Below, piece after piece: positions 20,016 to 21,296 of a DNA stretch of 21,296 nucleotides. The position numbers were made by a program, and so were the translations under genes. This stretch comes from Larix sibirica (lineage: Eukaryota; Streptophyta; Pinopsida; Pinales; Pinaceae). The notes below the pieces were generated by a model that ran no database searches, was not told the origin of the DNA, and saw only the letters and a list, made by a program, of their open reading frames with translations. The stretch lies in NCBI GenBank assembly GCA_004151065.3, contig NWUY0300006732.1:50869-72164 (forward strand). Reading direction: 5' to 3'. Position 1 is the first letter of the stretch, and every line of letters begins with the position of its first letter.

Positions 20016-20200
20016 ATAATACAATTTTAAATTTGTAGAAATATATTATCGGTGCGCTTGTTTATTGCAATGCACCGTTGAAGATGCTTAAAATATTAAA
20101 GCGCACCGTTAACAGTGCTTAACATAAGACAATGCATCGATAACGGTGCATTAATACTATATTGCCGCACTGTGTGTCATTTTTTTTGCAAAAGAATTAA
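20016..20200. repeat. Tail of the subterminal array
   Basis: Further boxes continue at closer spacing: cggtgcg (20050), gcaccgtt (20072), gcgcaccgtt (20101), aacagtgc, gcatcgataacggtgc (20134 region) and gcactgtg (20166). The A/T-rich region after 20180 has no boxes. Confidence 0.7.
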
Positions 20201-20283
20201 TATTTTATTTTAGTATATATAATGCTCATATAATTCTTTTATATGTATACTTATGAGACTGATTGATGTTATATATGTGAAAT

Positions 20284-21255
20284 AGAGACGTGAGCGTCGC
20301 AAGGCCAAGTAATAGCAAGAAGCACAAGTTGATCAGTACAACTTCCAGAGAGAGTGGGAGGCCAGAGAGAGCGAGAGATATTTATATCCTCGTCCCATTA
20401 CTCCTTAGACGAGACACATATTGAGAGTTTTTGGCATCCTTATGCTCTATGAGGAGGCAACATCACTCAAGGGGAACAATACATTCCTCACCAAGTTGAT
20501 CAAACACTGGGATCATCACAAGAAGGCATTTCGAGTTGGTCCTAATTAGTGGTTCTGAACCATTGAGGAGGACATATATTTTATCATTGGGCTCTCTATG
20601 AGAGGTGAGGACTTTCCTTAGTTCCCTGAGGTCCAAACTAGAGCTGTAGCAATGACTCGTATAGTCTACATTCAGAGATATGTTGATCCCAACATCGTCG
20701 ACCCTGCTCAATTTCAGGTCAGCGGTGGGTAGCTTTCCATTGTTGCTTTGGTAGAGAGGAGGTGAGGTGCTTCTGTTTTTTGGTGACGACCATTGTGCAT
20801 CTCACTAGTGATGGGAAACACATTAGCTTCCCTTTATTATATTATGTTGATTGTTTAGTGCAAGCACCTAGATGCGTTAGGTGGTCTGCTATTTTTTTAA
20901 GACAGTTTTGTTATGCTCTTAGTCGATGTTGTGTGTCTATTGGCGGGAGGAAAAATTTCCTATTCAGATCATAGTTGTTTTGTCTTTTTTTTGAGATATT
21001 TCTGGCCACCAAGCCATCTTTTGACCGGTGCCCTCCTAGGTTGATAACGAATGTGCTTATGCGCATGTGGGGGCAGATGATGCCCAAGAGGGGGCAACCG
21101 AAATTTCTAGCCAAGATCACCACGTAGGTGTTCGAGATGTTAAGCAGTGAGGACAAGCCTCGATTAGACATGGTTGCATATCCATACGTGGGATTGGACT
21201 GGAGAGGTTATGACAACATCTTTTTCACCCATGACGAGCCACTATATGATAGAGG
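20284..21255 (+). pseudogene. Degenerate reading frame of unidentified family inside the CACTA element
   Basis: The family was not identified. A charged, coiled-coil-like start (ERRKAK, then QEAQVDQYNFQREWEARESE, about 20291-20376) is followed by a shift to ETHIESFWHPYAL. Frame 0 then reads TFLTKLIKHWDHHKKAFRVG (from about 20481), EEDIYFIIGLSMRGEDFP (20565-20618) and IVYIQRYVDPNIVDPAQFQV (about 20661-20718), with stops at 20547, 20556, 20619 and 20730. After a frameshift near 20745, frame 2 runs to the edge of the readable block: VRCFCFLVTTIVHLTSDGK (20762 onward), SFPLLYYVDCLVQ, RWSAIFLRQFCYAL, then, past a stop at 20972, GQMMPKRGQPKFLAKITT and, past a stop near 21122, VAYPYVGLDWRGYDNIFF. 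The layout (fixed Trp, EEDIYF.IGL, RGEDFP) loosely recalls plant mobile domain proteins, but this is only a guess. A ggtaaa at 21252 could be a splice donor. The gene probably continues beyond the window. Confidence 0.6.
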
Positions 21256-21296
21256 TAAATTTAGCATTATGTTTAAATTAATCTAGTTGCATTGTA

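Larger units (their letters stand above)
17881..21296 (+). mobile_element. Left end of a CACTA-type DNA transposon (right end beyond window)
   Basis: The sequence CACTACAAAGAAAAGGCCC at 17881 matches the conserved CACTA terminal start of plant En/Spm-like elements. It is followed by repeated TAGCGGA motifs (17913, 17953, 17966) and a long repeat-filled subterminal region, as these elements typically have. The three bases before it (act, 17878-17880) would be one copy of the 3-bp target duplication; the partner is not in the window. No TNPA/TNPD-type transposase was recognised in the part that is visible. The orientation assigned is arbitrary. Confidence 0.68.

Noticed and set aside
18010-20200. 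CRISPR-like or centromeric satellite array
   Set aside because: Repeats are diverged, contain paired inverted boxes, have A/T-rich filler rather than unique spacers, and sit beside a CACTA terminus in plant-type DNA. The block is also too short for a satellite locus.

Overview
The window looks like nuclear DNA from a large, repeat-rich seed-plant genome. The dispersed TE families are typical of plants: an L1-type LINE with a DUF4283/zinc-knuckle ORF1 and a C-terminal RNase H, a Ty3/gypsy chromovirus, and a CACTA-type DNA transposon end. All are heavily decayed in AT-rich surroundings, which suggests a gymnosperm (conifer-like) genome; this is an inference from style, not proof. No intact gene, tRNA or rRNA was recognised. 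Every coding match found is broken by stops and frameshifts.

Layout. 1-1680: AT-rich spacer with one perfect 32-bp tandem duplication. 1681-2790: degenerate, largely contiguous copy of a host gene recognised as DCC1 (DSCC1), a subunit of the CTF18-RFC cohesion clamp loader. 2790-5068: no recognisable gene. 5080-11278: a structurally complete but dead 6.2-kb L1-type LINE, with 29-bp tandem repeats in its 5' UTR, ORF1, ORF2 (endonuclease, reverse transcriptase, zf-RVT, RNase H), a 10-base A tail and an 11-bp target-site duplication (5069-5079 and 11277-11287). 11288-13076: spacer holding a minisatellite with a 78-bp duplication. 13077-16360: decayed Ty3/gypsy chromovirus (gag, protease, partial RT, RNase H tail, integrase, chromodomain, polypurine tract), with a deletion that removed the RT active site, then the start of a 3' LTR-like sequence at 16361. 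16700-17880: no recognised gene.

17881 to the window edge: the left end of a CACTA-type transposon. It starts with CACTACAAAGAAAAGG, continues with repeated TAGCGGA motifs, and then has about 2.2 kb of subterminal arrays built from paired, oppositely oriented GGTGCG/CGCACC boxes in two organised periods (about 131-142 bp and about 101-113 bp). At 20284-21255 it carries a degenerate reading frame of unidentified family that keeps several conserved-looking blocks. This arrayed element with an unassigned cargo ORF is the least explained part of the window.

The parts do not form a working pathway. They are layers of mobile-element activity plus one likely retroposed host gene.
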